From Chitinophaga varians (GTDB lineage Bacteria > Bacteroidota > Bacteroidia > Chitinophagales > Chitinophagaceae), in the NCBI RefSeq assembly GCF_014529945.1, contig NZ_JACVFB010000002.1, positions 372,001-436,000 of the forward strand: a stretch of DNA of 64,000 nt. Direction: 5' to 3'. The notes beneath the pieces are model-generated. The model did not search any database. It saw nothing but the letters and a program-made list of their open reading frames with translations, and was not told the origin of the DNA. Positions 56,800 through 64,000 of this stretch are shown here, piece by piece (the first letter of the stretch is position 1; each line of letters starts with the position of its first letter). The translations under genes and the position numbers were made by a program.

Positions 56800-58287
56800 C
56801 TATAGTTTGGTATCTGTCATCGCAATCTGCCAGGCAGTGTAAAATACCAGCTGTGTTCTTCTCGACAGCAAATCGTAGTTGATCTTTTCCACCGTATCAG
56901 AAGGCTGGTGATAGTCGGCATGTGTACCATTGAAATAGAAAATCACCGGCACACCATGACGGGCGAAGTTGTAGTGATCTGAACGATAATAGAACTGATG
57001 CGGGTCGTTCGGGTCGTTAAACTTATAATCCAGTTTAAAACGTGTAAAGGTATTATTCACGTTCTCGCTAAGAGGACGCAACGCGCTACTGATTTTATCA
57101 TCCCCGATGATGTAAATATAATTCGGATCGTGCTCATGCTCCGGATCAATGCGGCCAATCATATCAATATTCAGGTCCACCACGGTTTTGGCCAGTGGGT
57201 ATATTGGATTTGATGTATAATAGTCAGATCCCAGCAAACCTTTCTCTTCACCGGAAACGGTCATAAACACGATGCTTTTGCGGGGCCGATGACCTTCACG
57301 GGCTGCTTTTCCGAAAGCTTTTGCCATTTCTACGACGGCCGTAGTCCCTGAGCCATCATCATCTGCGCCATAATTAATTTTACCGTCTATGATACCCAGG
57401 TGATCATAGTGTGCGGTAATAAATACCAGCTCCTCTTTTTTGTCTGTGCCTTCGAGATAGCCCAGCACATTGGAAGGCCGAAGGGTAAGGTCCTTTTTCT
57501 CAAACCGGAGCTGCAGCGTTTGTGGTGCTTCTACAGGCAACAGTCCTTTCTCCGCCTGTACACTGTCACGCCCCATAATAGCGGCTGCCATTACCGGCGT
57601 GATATAATAAACGCCCGGTCTGCCGCTGGTGTCACGCGTTTTGTAGATGTCTGTTTTACGGAGATATTGCTGGTCCAGCAACCGGAACCTGTTGGCGCTT
57701 TTACTCACCACCAACAGGGCGGTAGCCCCGCGGAATGCCGCCACCGCGGCCTTTTCCGTGGGATTGGCTTTCTCCCGCGGCACACCGGTGGGCACGCCTT
57801 CACGCACCATCACAATTTTACCTTTTACATCGAGGCCTTTGTAATCGTTGCGCTCAGGCGTCACGATGCCGTAACCGGCAAATATCACCCCGGCTTCCGT
57901 ATTGATATTGGGTGTTTCCTGCACATTGGCGTAGAAGTCATTACCGAAATGGAAAGTTTGGCCTCCGGCAGTAATGACGCCTGTTTCCAGACTATCGCGG
58001 TACAGTGGGTAATGTTGCTCCCATTGCCCGTTAGCGCCCGGTTGCAGTCCTGCTGCTTTAAACTGCGACACAATATAGGCCGCAGCTCTCTCCTGCCCGC
58101 GCGTACCTGTTTCCCGCCCTTCCATCTCTTCTCCGGCAATCACAGCCAGTTGCGCTTTAGTTGATGCCGGCGTAATAGTAGCGCCATACCGCAAGGCGGT
58201 GGCTTTTTCAAAAACTAACGGGGACTTCCCCTGTGCGAATACGGTGGACAGCGAAAAAAAACATACTGCCGTAGCTAACAATCTCAT
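56800..58287 (-). CDS. Secreted M28 family peptidase with PA-like domain
   Basis: 495 residues with a signal peptide ('MRLLATAVCFFSLSTVFAQG'). A PA-like insert ('VIFAGYGIVTPERNDYKGLD') precedes the zinc-binding sites: 'FITAHYDHLGIIDGKINYGA' (His), 'DDDGSGTTAVVEMAKAF' (bridging Asp), 'TVSGEEKGLLGSDYY' (catalytic Glu and ligand), 'NIDMIGRI' (Asp) and a final 'HADYHQPSDT' (His). This is an aminopeptidase-type M28 enzyme of the periplasm or exterior. An ATG 19 codons upstream gives no better signal peptide. Confidence 0.92.
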   Translation of the reverse strand: MRLLATAVCFFSLSTVFAQGKSPLVFEKATALRYGATITPASTKAQLAVIAGEEMEGRETGTRGQERAAAYIVSQFKAAGLQPGANGQWEQHYPLYRDSLETGVITAGGQTFHFGNDFYANVQETPNINTEAGVIFAGYGIVTPERNDYKGLDVKGKIVMVREGVPTGVPREKANPTEKAAVAAFRGATALLVVSKSANRFRLLDQQYLRKTDIYKTRDTSGRPGVYYITPVMAAAIMGRDSVQAEKGLLPVEAPQTLQLRFEKKDLTLRPSNVLGYLEGTDKKEELVFITAHYDHLGIIDGKINYGADDDGSGTTAVVEMAKAFGKAAREGHRPRKSIVFMTVSGEEKGLLGSDYYTSNPIYPLAKTVVDLNIDMIGRIDPEHEHDPNYIYIIGDDKISSALRPLSENVNNTFTRFKLDYKFNDPNDPHQFYYRSDHYNFARHGVPVIFYFNGTHADYHQPSDTVEKINYDLLSRRTQLVFYTAWQIAMTDTKL

Positions 58288-58326
58288 GAACTGTTTTTTG
58301 GTGAAACCGGATACCGGTCTATAAAA

Positions 58327-58354
58327 AAAGAGCCGGATTTTCATCCGGCTCTTT
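58327..58354 (-). terminator. Rho-independent terminator of rpiB
   Basis: Perfect 12-nt arms AAAGAGCCGGAT/ATCCGGCTCTTT around a 4-nt loop, followed on the minus strand by a run of T, 59 nt beyond the rpiB stop codon. Confidence 0.9.
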
Positions 58355-58413
58355 AAGTTACAAATATTATGAAAAGGTATTGGCCATCCTTAGTGGGGAA
58401 TGGTCAAAAACCA

Positions 58414-58875
58414 TTACAGACAGGCCATTTTACTGACACGGTTCTGGTGACGGCCGCCTTCAAATGGTGTATCGATGAATACGTCCACCATCTGATTAGC
58501 CACGGCTACATCCACAAAGCGGGCAGGGATGCACAGTACATTCGCATTGTTGTGGGAACGTGCCAGCCTGGACAACTCTTCGCCCCAGCAGATGGCGGCG
58601 CGGATGCCCTGGTGTTTATTGGCCGTAATGGCCACTCCGTTGGCACTGCCGCAGATCAGGACCCCAAAGGCAGCCTGGCCTCTTTCAACAGCTGTAGATA
58701 CCGGATGTGCGTAATCCGGGTAGTCTACTGAATCTTTGGTGTGTGTGCCAAAATCTTTTACGGTCAGGCCTCTCGCTTCCAGATAGGAGATCACTTCCTC
58801 CTTGTATTCAAATCCGGCGTGGTCTGACCCGATGGCTACAGGCAAAGTAGTGTCAAAGGTAGTATGTTGTTGCAT
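58414..58875 (-). CDS. rpiB: Ribose 5-phosphate isomerase B
   Basis: 153 residues. 'VAIGSDHAGFEYKEEVISYL' , 'DYPDYAHPVSTAVERGQAAF' and the catalytic Cys in 'GVLICGSANGVAITANKHQG' are the RpiB signatures, with 'ICWGEELSRLARSHNNANVL' following. It interconverts ribose 5-phosphate and ribulose 5-phosphate in the pentose phosphate pathway. tatC ends-to-start gap upstream is 33 nt, so it is probably co-transcribed with tatC. Confidence 0.95.
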   Translation of the reverse strand: MQQHTTFDTTLPVAIGSDHAGFEYKEEVISYLEARGLTVKDFGTHTKDSVDYPDYAHPVSTAVERGQAAFGVLICGSANGVAITANKHQGIRAAICWGEELSRLARSHNNANVLCIPARFVDVAVANQMVDVFIDTPFEGGRHQNRVSKMACL

Positions 58876-58908
58876 AGCGTTACTGTTTACGGTTAATAGT
58901 ATCCACTT

Positions 58909-59766
58909 TTAAGACCATTCCTGCACTTCCTGTTTCCGCTCTACTGCTTCTCTGTCACGGAGCGCTTTTTTGGATATAAAGATACTGATTTCGTAAAGAC
59001 AGTATAATGGCGTGAATACAATGAGCTGATCAACCAGGTCCGGTGGTGTAATGATGGCCGCAAGGATCAGGATAACCACAATAGCGTGCCTTCTGTAGGC
59101 CCGGAGGAAGTCAGGTGTCAGAATGCCCAGCTTGGTGAGGAAAAACACCAATATCGGCAATTCAAACAGCAGCCCCATACCTAATACGATCTGGGTCATC
59201 AGATCGAAATAGTCATCAATGAAGAATTGATTGACCGCCTTATCGGTAACAGTGTAAGAAGCGAGGAAGTTGATAGTAAAAGGCGCCATCAGGAAATAGG
59301 CGAAACAGATACCGAGGAAGAACTGGAAAGACACCCAGAAAATAGCGCCTCTGGCTCCTTTCAGCTCCTTCTCCTTCAACGCGGGTTTTACAAAACGCCA
59401 GAACTCCCAAAAGATATAAGGGAAAGCGCAAACAAAGCCAATGATAAAAGCCAGCTTGAATTGTAACATGATCTGGCCGACCATCTTATAGTTCAGGAAA
59501 GTCACCTTCACCGGCGTAATACAAAGGTTATTACCCAGGCCTATCAGGTGGCCCAGCTTACATAAAGCGATGTAGGAAGGGAAGTTGGCGTTGGTAGGGC
59601 CGAATATCACATTATCCAGAATCTCCTGGGTATACACAAACCCAAATATACTGAACGCTACTAGTGCCAATGCTGATCTTACGAGGTGCCAGCGGAGATC
59701 TTCCAGGTGATCAAAAAACGACATCTCTGCCTTGTCCTCATTATTGGAAAAAAATTTCTTTAACAT
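58909..59766 (-). CDS. tatC: Sec-independent protein translocase TatC
   Basis: 285 residues, six membrane helices. 'MSFFDHLEDLRWHLVRSALA' is the conserved N-terminus (with a 14-residue leader before it), and 'AFIIGFVCAFPYIFWEFWRF', then VKPALKEKE is the second signature. It receives twin-arginine precursors at the inner membrane, such as the Gfo/Idh/MocA protein at 14280. No tatA gene is adjacent. A consensus promoter lies about 345 nt upstream with a possible terminator in between. Confidence 0.95.
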   Translation of the reverse strand: MLKKFFSNNEDKAEMSFFDHLEDLRWHLVRSALALVAFSIFGFVYTQEILDNVIFGPTNANFPSYIALCKLGHLIGLGNNLCITPVKVTFLNYKMVGQIMLQFKLAFIIGFVCAFPYIFWEFWRFVKPALKEKELKGARGAIFWVSFQFFLGICFAYFLMAPFTINFLASYTVTDKAVNQFFIDDYFDLMTQIVLGMGLLFELPILVFFLTKLGILTPDFLRAYRRHAIVVILILAAIITPPDLVDQLIVFTPLYCLYEISIFISKKALRDREAVERKQEVQEWS

Positions 59767-59941
59767 GGTGCGATCGATCGAAGTTGAATGTTTCTTCTAC
59801 AGGAGCACAAATATAGCGGATGAAGACTAGAATTTACAGCGCATGCGCGATAAAGTATGCTGTTTTTAATCGTCTTTTAAGAAGAAGGAGAGGTACAACA
59901 GTATGACGTTGTGTAAGATAGCAGGCTATGAGTAGGTACAA

Positions 59942-60105
59942 AAAAAAGAGCCAGCCCGAGAAGAATCAAGAGCCGGCCTTTCATCCATTGTTTGTTAACC
60001 CCAAAAAAGTTGAATTCGAGAATGTCTTTTGCTTCCAGTTCAGCTACTTACCTAATTGATGGCAAGCGTTCAGAATAAGTAAGAATCACTGGTCGCTTTT
60101 ATTTT
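59942..60105 (-). ncRNA. Candidate small RNA or tatC leader
   Basis: A transcript from the promoter at 60141-60112 would start near 60105. Paired segments CCAGT/ACTGG and TTACTTA/TAGGTAA (one G-U) could fold its first 60 nt. A 6-bp GCCGGC/GCTGGC stem followed by T8 ends it near 59942. The tatC ATG is 176 nt further on, so this could be an independent small RNA or an attenuated leader. No known RNA family recognised. Confidence 0.35.
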
Positions 60106-60111
60106 GTAATA

Positions 60112-60141
60112 CAAAAATAACAAGAATTATTTTATTATCAA
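60112..60141 (-). promoter_or_regulatory. Consensus Bacteroidota promoter upstream of tatC
   Basis: On the minus strand TTG (60141-60139), a 19-nt spacer and TATTTTTG (60119-60112): an exact match at both boxes. Confidence 0.65.
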
Positions 60142-60347
60142 TGTTGGAACACTTTTTTTACAACCTTTTAACAAAAATCAAATCATTGTGTTACATCATC
60201 TACAGCAAATGTATACAATCCGTGTTAAATTCCTACTACTTTTTTTGAAAACGTTTTAGCAAAATTGTTATTATACCGTTAATACAGATATTACGAAAAA
60301 ATTTATATCATATAAACATCGTATAACACCCGCTGAAAAACGGCTTT

Positions 60348-61613
60348 TTATCCCAGAATTTTCATCTTCACCATCTCGATCCGTGTATCCGTAACATTCA
60401 GTATATCAAACTCATAGTCTCCGATAATGATACGTTCTTTGATCTTCGGAATCGTTTCGTGGTGGTTGATGATGTATCCGGACAATGTTTCGCTTTCATC
60501 TTCCGGAAAATCGAGACTATATTTTTCGTTTAAGTAATCTAGTTCCAATCTGCCTGAAAAAATGTATTCCTTTTCGGCGATTTGTTTTTCCACAAACTCT
60601 TCTTCATCGTGTTCATCTTTGATCTCTCCGAAGATTTCTTCGAGTACATCTTCGATGGTCACGATACCTGCGGTACCACCAAACTCATCCACCACCCAGG
60701 CAATGCTTTTACGTTCTTTATTGAACTTGCTCAGCAGATCAATGGCGCTCATTGTCTCAGGTACGGCCAGTATCGGATGTATGATGCTTTCAATGTTCTG
60801 TGGGTTTTTGAACATGTCCAGCTGATGAATGTATCCGAGAATATTATCGATGGTGGTATCATAGATAATGATCTTGGATAGTTTGGTTTCCATGAATTTT
60901 TTCCGGGCATCGATGATCGGGTTTTTGATATCGAGTGCTTCGATTTCTTTACGCGGTATCAGACAGCCACGGATTTTTACATGCGCCAGTGAGAGTGCAT
61001 TTTCAAACAGTTCGGTATTCAGTTCCTGGTTTTCGCCCACATGCTGTTGCGACTGCCGGATGAAATGCTCTACGTCCACACGGGTAAAGGATTCCCGTGA
61101 TTCGAGGATCCGGACGTTGAAAAGATATTTCAGCATCCATTCAGAGATGGACACCAGCAGATTGCCGATGATATACAGTGGTTTGGCCACGATAGAAATA
61201 GGCAATGCAAAAAAGCTCAGCAGTGCTTCGGGGCGTGAGCGGAAAATAGCTCTTGGAATGAAGAACCCGAGAAACAACATGGCGAGCGATGCCAGTAATA
61301 TCTCCAGGAAAATCACCAGGGGCATGGGCACGTTGTCCGGCGTTGCATTGCTTGCCTGCCATACAGGCTGAAAGAAACCCGCCAGCAGGATGCTGTAGAT
61401 CACCACGGTGATGGTAAGTCCTACGAGGCTGGTAGCCAGAAAACGGCTGGGGTGCTCGGTAAAACCGGCCAGTATTTTGCCGGTAGCTCTCCCCTGCTTT
61501 CTTTTGAGCTCAATGCTGAGTTTATTCACATTGGCAAAGGCAGCTTCGATGCCCGCAAAGAAGCCTGCCAGCAGTAAGAGAGAAACTAGAATTATAATTG
61601 TGTATCCGTCCAT
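60348..61613 (-). CDS. CorC/HlyC-type (CNNM, DUF21) membrane protein with CBS pair
   Basis: 421 residues. A CNNM/DUF21 membrane domain with three to four helices (1-150, 'LLLLAGFFAGIEAAFANVNK') is followed by a CBS pair at about 195-315 and a C-terminal CorC_HlyC domain ('EEFVEKQIAEKEYIFSGRLE', 'GYIINHHETIPKIKERIIIG'). Often annotated as hemolysin; the family is better linked to Mg2+/Co2+ efflux. A TATTTTTG box ends 5 nt before the ATG (61626-61619), predicting a leaderless mRNA. Confidence 0.92.
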   Translation of the reverse strand: MDGYTIIILVSLLLLAGFFAGIEAAFANVNKLSIELKRKQGRATGKILAGFTEHPSRFLATSLVGLTITVVIYSILLAGFFQPVWQASNATPDNVPMPLVIFLEILLASLAMLFLGFFIPRAIFRSRPEALLSFFALPISIVAKPLYIIGNLLVSISEWMLKYLFNVRILESRESFTRVDVEHFIRQSQQHVGENQELNTELFENALSLAHVKIRGCLIPRKEIEALDIKNPIIDARKKFMETKLSKIIIYDTTIDNILGYIHQLDMFKNPQNIESIIHPILAVPETMSAIDLLSKFNKERKSIAWVVDEFGGTAGIVTIEDVLEEIFGEIKDEHDEEEFVEKQIAEKEYIFSGRLELDYLNEKYSLDFPEDESETLSGYIINHHETIPKIKERIIIGDYEFDILNVTDTRIEMVKMKILG

Positions 61614-61618
61614 CCTAA

Positions 61619-61626
61619 CAAAAATA
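61619..61626 (-). promoter_or_regulatory. -7 element at the start of the CorC-like gene
   Basis: TATTTTTG on the minus strand ends 5 nt before the ATG (61613). No -33 TTG lies at the optimal spacing (nearest gives 15 nt). Confidence 0.35.
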
Positions 61627-61655
61627 ATGAATTAGGTACACCAACGATCACCCTG

Positions 61656-62225
61656 CTATTTTATATTTAAAAAATCCTCTACCAGGTTTTTTACTTCTTC
61701 GTATGCGCGTTCCAGTTCGTCGTTGACAACAATTTTGTCAAACTCATGCGCGAACGACAGTTCATACTGTGCTTTAGCCAGCCGCTCGTCGATCGAGGCC
61801 TGTGTTTCCGTGCCTCTGTCGCTGAGACGGGCGCGCAGCGCATCGATAGATGGCGGTTGAATAAAGATCGTCAGGGCTTTATCGTGGTAATGTTCTTTAA
61901 TAGAGAGTGCGCCTTTTACATCGATGTCTACCATGGGTATCTGGTCATTGGTCCAGATGCGTTCCAGCTCGCTTTTGAGGGTGCCGTAGTATTTGCCGGC
62001 ATACACCATTTCATATTCCGCGAAAGCATTATCGTCTATTTTGGTGTGGAACTCCTCGGTGGTCATGAAATAATAATCCCTTCCGTTCACTTCGCCGGCA
62101 CGGGCCGTGCGGGTGGCCGCAGATATAGAGAAGGCCAGTACAGGCATGCTGGCCAGCAATTTCTTTACGATGGTGGTTTTACCCGCTCCGGAGGGGGCGG
62201 TGATGATGATGATCTTTTTTTCCAT
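61656..62225 (-). CDS. gmk: Guanylate kinase
   Basis: 189 residues. P-loop 'ITAPSGAGKTTIVKKLL', GMP-binding 'SISAATRTARAGEVNGRDYY' and 'EYEMVYAGKYYGT', and 'DIDVKGALSIKEHY' identify Gmk, which makes GDP from GMP and ATP. ATG 62225 (MEKKIIIITAPSG) is the family start; an ATG 15 codons upstream would add a non-homologous stretch that overlaps the murA terminator. Confidence 0.96.
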   Translation of the reverse strand: MEKKIIIITAPSGAGKTTIVKKLLASMPVLAFSISAATRTARAGEVNGRDYYFMTTEEFHTKIDDNAFAEYEMVYAGKYYGTLKSELERIWTNDQIPMVDIDVKGALSIKEHYHDKALTIFIQPPSIDALRARLSDRGTETQASIDERLAKAQYELSFAHEFDKIVVNDELERAYEEVKNLVEDFLNIK

Positions 62226-62268
62226 TATGCTAATAAAAAATCGAAAAGTGGCGGTGTCATTCAAATGC

Positions 62269-62311
62269 AAAACCCAAAATCCGGCAAAAGGTTGCCCGGA
62301 ATTTGGGTTTT
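62269..62311 (-). terminator. Hairpin terminator of murA
   Basis: Long imperfect arms (62269-62287 and 62292-62311) with a small loop lie 24 nt beyond the murA stop codon and are followed on the minus strand by TTTTGCATTT. The sequence also reaches into the leader of gmk. Confidence 0.7.
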
Positions 62312-62334
62312 GAGGTAATATTAACCGTTTGTTT

Positions 62335-63645
62335 TTATACGCGCTTGATATCGGCTCCCAGGTTTCTCAACCGTTCGTCGATGTACTGGTAACCGCGGTC
62401 AATCTGGTCGATGTTCTGGATAGTGCTCTTTCCTTCTGCGCTGAGGGCAGCTATCAGGAGCGATACACCGGCACGGATGTCCGGGGAAGACATGGTGATA
62501 CCACGCAGCGGGTGCTGGCGGCCCAGGCCTATTACCACGGCACGGTGCGGATCACACAGTACGATCTGTGCGCCCATGTCAATGAGCTTATCCACAAAGA
62601 ACAGGCGGCTCTCGAACATTTTCTGATGGATCATCACGCTGCCTTTGGCCTGTGTAGCCACTACCAGCACAATACTGAGCAGGTCGGGCGTAAAACCGGG
62701 CCATGGATGGTCTGCGATGGTCAATATGGAACCATCCAGGAACGTCTGTATTTCATACGTTTCCTGGGAAGGAATATAGATGTCGTTGCCTCTGATTTCC
62801 AGCTGAATGCCGAGGGAGCGGAATTTCTCAGGGATGATGCCCAGGCTTTCCACGCCGGCATTTTTGATGGTCAGTTCACTCTGCGTCATGGCAGCGAGGC
62901 CGATGAATGATCCGATTTCGATCATGTCCGGCAGCATGGTATGCTGACAGCCGCCGAGGCTGGTCACCCCTTCGATCGTCAGCAGGTTGGAGCCTACACC
63001 GGTGATGCGGGCGCCCATGCTGTTGAGCATTTTACAAAGCTGCTGCAGATACGGTTCGCAGGCAGCATTGTAGATGGTGGTGGTGCCCTGCGCCAGTACC
63101 GCGGCCATCACGATGTTGGCAGTACCGGTTACACTGGGCTCATCCAGCAGCATATAAGTACCTTTCAGGCCACCGGGGGCTTCAAGGCGGAAATAGTTAT
63201 CGTCAGATTCGTAGTTAAATCGGGCGCCCAGTTTCTCAAAACCGATGATGTGCGTGTCCAGACGGCGGCGGCCAATTTTGTCGCCTCCCGGTTTAGGGAT
63301 CAGTGCTTTGCCAAACCTTGCCAGTAGCGGACCGGCAATCATCACGGAGCCACGCAGCCTGCCGGATTTCTTTTTAAAATCAGCACCTTGCAGATAGGCC
63401 AGGTCGATATCGTCTGCCTGAAACTCACATTTGTCGCGGCTGATACGGTTTACTTTTACACCGGCATCACCCAGCAGCTCTATCAACAGGTTGACATCTA
63501 CTATATCGGGAATATTGTGAATGGTGACCTTCTCTGAAGTCAGCATCACGGCACTGATGATCTGTAAAGCCTCGTTTTTGGCACCCTGCGGTATAATTTC
63601 ACCTTTGAGACGGTTGCCACCTCTTACTTCAAAAGCACTGCTCAC
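62335..63645 (-). CDS. murA: UDP-N-acetylglucosamine 1-carboxyvinyltransferase, Asp-type active site
   Basis: 436 residues, EPSP-synthase-like fold of two inverse alpha/beta domains ('NRLKGEIIPQGAKNEALQII', 'LRGSVMIAGPLLARFGKAL', 'TRMFENRFM'-equivalent 'HQKMFESRLFFVDKLIDMGA'). It makes the first committed peptidoglycan precursor. The mobile loop reads PKPGGDKIGRR, so the residue equal to E. coli Cys115 (GGCAIG) is Asp. Enzymes with Asp are intrinsically insensitive to fosfomycin. The GTG start overlaps the stop codon of the DUF4290 gene (GTGA), indicating coupling. Confidence 0.95.
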   Translation of the reverse strand: MSSAFEVRGGNRLKGEIIPQGAKNEALQIISAVMLTSEKVTIHNIPDIVDVNLLIELLGDAGVKVNRISRDKCEFQADDIDLAYLQGADFKKKSGRLRGSVMIAGPLLARFGKALIPKPGGDKIGRRRLDTHIIGFEKLGARFNYESDDNYFRLEAPGGLKGTYMLLDEPSVTGTANIVMAAVLAQGTTTIYNAACEPYLQQLCKMLNSMGARITGVGSNLLTIEGVTSLGGCQHTMLPDMIEIGSFIGLAAMTQSELTIKNAGVESLGIIPEKFRSLGIQLEIRGNDIYIPSQETYEIQTFLDGSILTIADHPWPGFTPDLLSIVLVVATQAKGSVMIHQKMFESRLFFVDKLIDMGAQIVLCDPHRAVVIGLGRQHPLRGITMSSPDIRAGVSLLIAALSAEGKSTIQNIDQIDRGYQYIDERLRNLGADIKRV

Positions 63646-64000
63646 TTGTTCCTGTTTTTGTTGTATTTGTTATTGTGCTTGTTATTATTTTTTCCTCCGC
63701 CGCTGTTGCTTTTGAACTGTTTGTTCTGCTGGAAGTTTTTACGTTTGTTGGAACGGAAATGATCATTGCCGCCGCCGGTGTTGCCACCCAGGTTGAAGCT
63801 GGTGGTCGGTGCAGATGAGGTAGACGTGCTGCCACCGGTCTGGAATTCCAGGCCGCCATTGGTGATAGCTGCCAGTTCCGCCTTGATGGCGTCGTCGTGC
63901 ACGCTTTCTTTATGCCAGTTGGAATAGGCCAGTTTCATATAGTTGCCGATGCACTGGGTAAACCCTTCTTTCTTCTCGGTATTATCTTCGTGCAGGGCTT
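63642..64000 (-). CDS. DUF4290 family protein (N-terminal part missing)
   Basis: About 119 C-terminal residues are visible; the gene continues beyond the right edge. 'KEGFTQCIGNYMKLAYSNWH' then KESVHDDAIKAEL resembles the end of the DUF4290 domain, and the tail is a low-complexity Asn/Lys/Gly-rich region (NKYNKNRNK). DUF4290 next to murA is a Bacteroidota-wide arrangement. Function unknown; the basic tail could bind nucleic acid (inference). Confidence 0.8.
   Translation of the reverse strand, partial: ALHEDNTEKKEGFTQCIGNYMKLAYSNWHKESVHDDAIKAELAAITNGGLEFQTGGSTSTSSAPTTSFNLGGNTGGGNDHFRSNKRKNFQQNKQFKSNSGGGKNNNKHNNKYNKNRNK

Larger units (their letters stand above)
59767..60347. other. 581-bp gene-free region between tatC and the CorC-like gene
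   Basis: Holds a consensus minus-strand promoter (60112-60141), a candidate small transcript and a weak terminator (59942-59977). Between 59984 and the promoter, complementary segments (CCAGT with ACTGG, TTACTTA with TAGGTAA) suggest an RNA fold. The remaining part up to 60347 is AT-rich and featureless. Confidence 0.5.

Noticed and set aside
58909..59766. A complete tat operon
   Set aside because: Only tatC is present; I looked for a short TatA-type gene (FG.PE motif) on both sides and found none.
59946..60008. A 20-codon leader peptide (MDERPALDSSRAGSFFCTYS) before tatC
   Set aside because: It overlaps the putative terminator, has no run of regulatory codons and no sign of translation.

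Overview
The window reads as chromosomal DNA of a Bacteroidota member, most likely a Chitinophaga-like Chitinophagaceae. The evidence is a gliding-motility gldC, DUF4290 next to murA, a DUF6089 barrel protein between uppS and nadK, a fused isobutyryl-CoA mutase (IcmF), near-absence of Shine-Dalgarno sequences, and promoters of the Bacteroidota form TTTG-N18/19-TAnnTTTG. I see no rRNA, tRNA, prophage, transposase or CRISPR array. The content is mostly housekeeping, with several unusual details.

Layout. 1-1469: 5' part of a secreted YncE-like/phosphoesterase gene (minus strand). 1734-5132: icmF. 5870-10017: a Nudix-like regulator divergent from ligA-tadA-neuD. 10140-13322: an SPFH protein, a 69-residue protein, a PAS-LuxR regulator and superoxide dismutase. 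13466-15662: a DUF1080 lipoprotein and a Tat-exported Gfo/Idh/MocA oxidoreductase, a likely periplasmic 3-keto-sugar pair. 15810-18425: rpmH-rnpA-yidD-S41 protease. 18621-28649: an envelope block (two OmpH/Skp chaperones, BamA, UppS, DUF6089, NAD kinase, a second Omp85 protein, a CBS protein and a hydrolase). 28704-35043: CvpA, YqeY, GldC, two glycosyltransferases, an ABC permease and small proteins. 35331-39026: acyl-CoA dehydrogenase and a peptidoglycan amidase. 39079-47243: M28 peptidase, AhpD-like protein, an unpaired 2-oxoacid:ferredoxin oxidoreductase beta subunit, LysE, GH3, inositol phosphatase and ThiL. 47401-54311: GT39, NagA, VOC protein, omega-amidase, RecX and UvrD/PcrA. 54719-64000: ECF sigma factor, HdeD, M28 peptidase, RpiB, TatC, CorC-like protein, Gmk, MurA and a DUF4290 fragment.

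Most striking. (1) At least ten intergenic spaces hold inverted repeats whose arms are themselves imperfect tandem arrays of 7-8 nt units. They usually abut a stop codon, and several enclose an unrelated inner hairpin, one of them a perfect 52-bp palindrome. Two phrases recur at distant loci. (2) rnpA and a signal-peptide M28 peptidase have no ATG, GTG or TTG at their true N-termini; the only good starts are ATA and ATT. (3) MurA carries Asp in place of the fosfomycin-target Cys. (4) The IcmF active-site residues point to isobutyryl-CoA, not methylmalonyl-CoA. (5) A consensus promoter followed by a weak terminator lies in the tatC/corC gap, suggesting a small RNA or leader of about 160 nt.

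All calls come from reading translated motifs and gene order; no database search was run. Repeat and promoter coordinates were counted by eye and may be off by a base or two.
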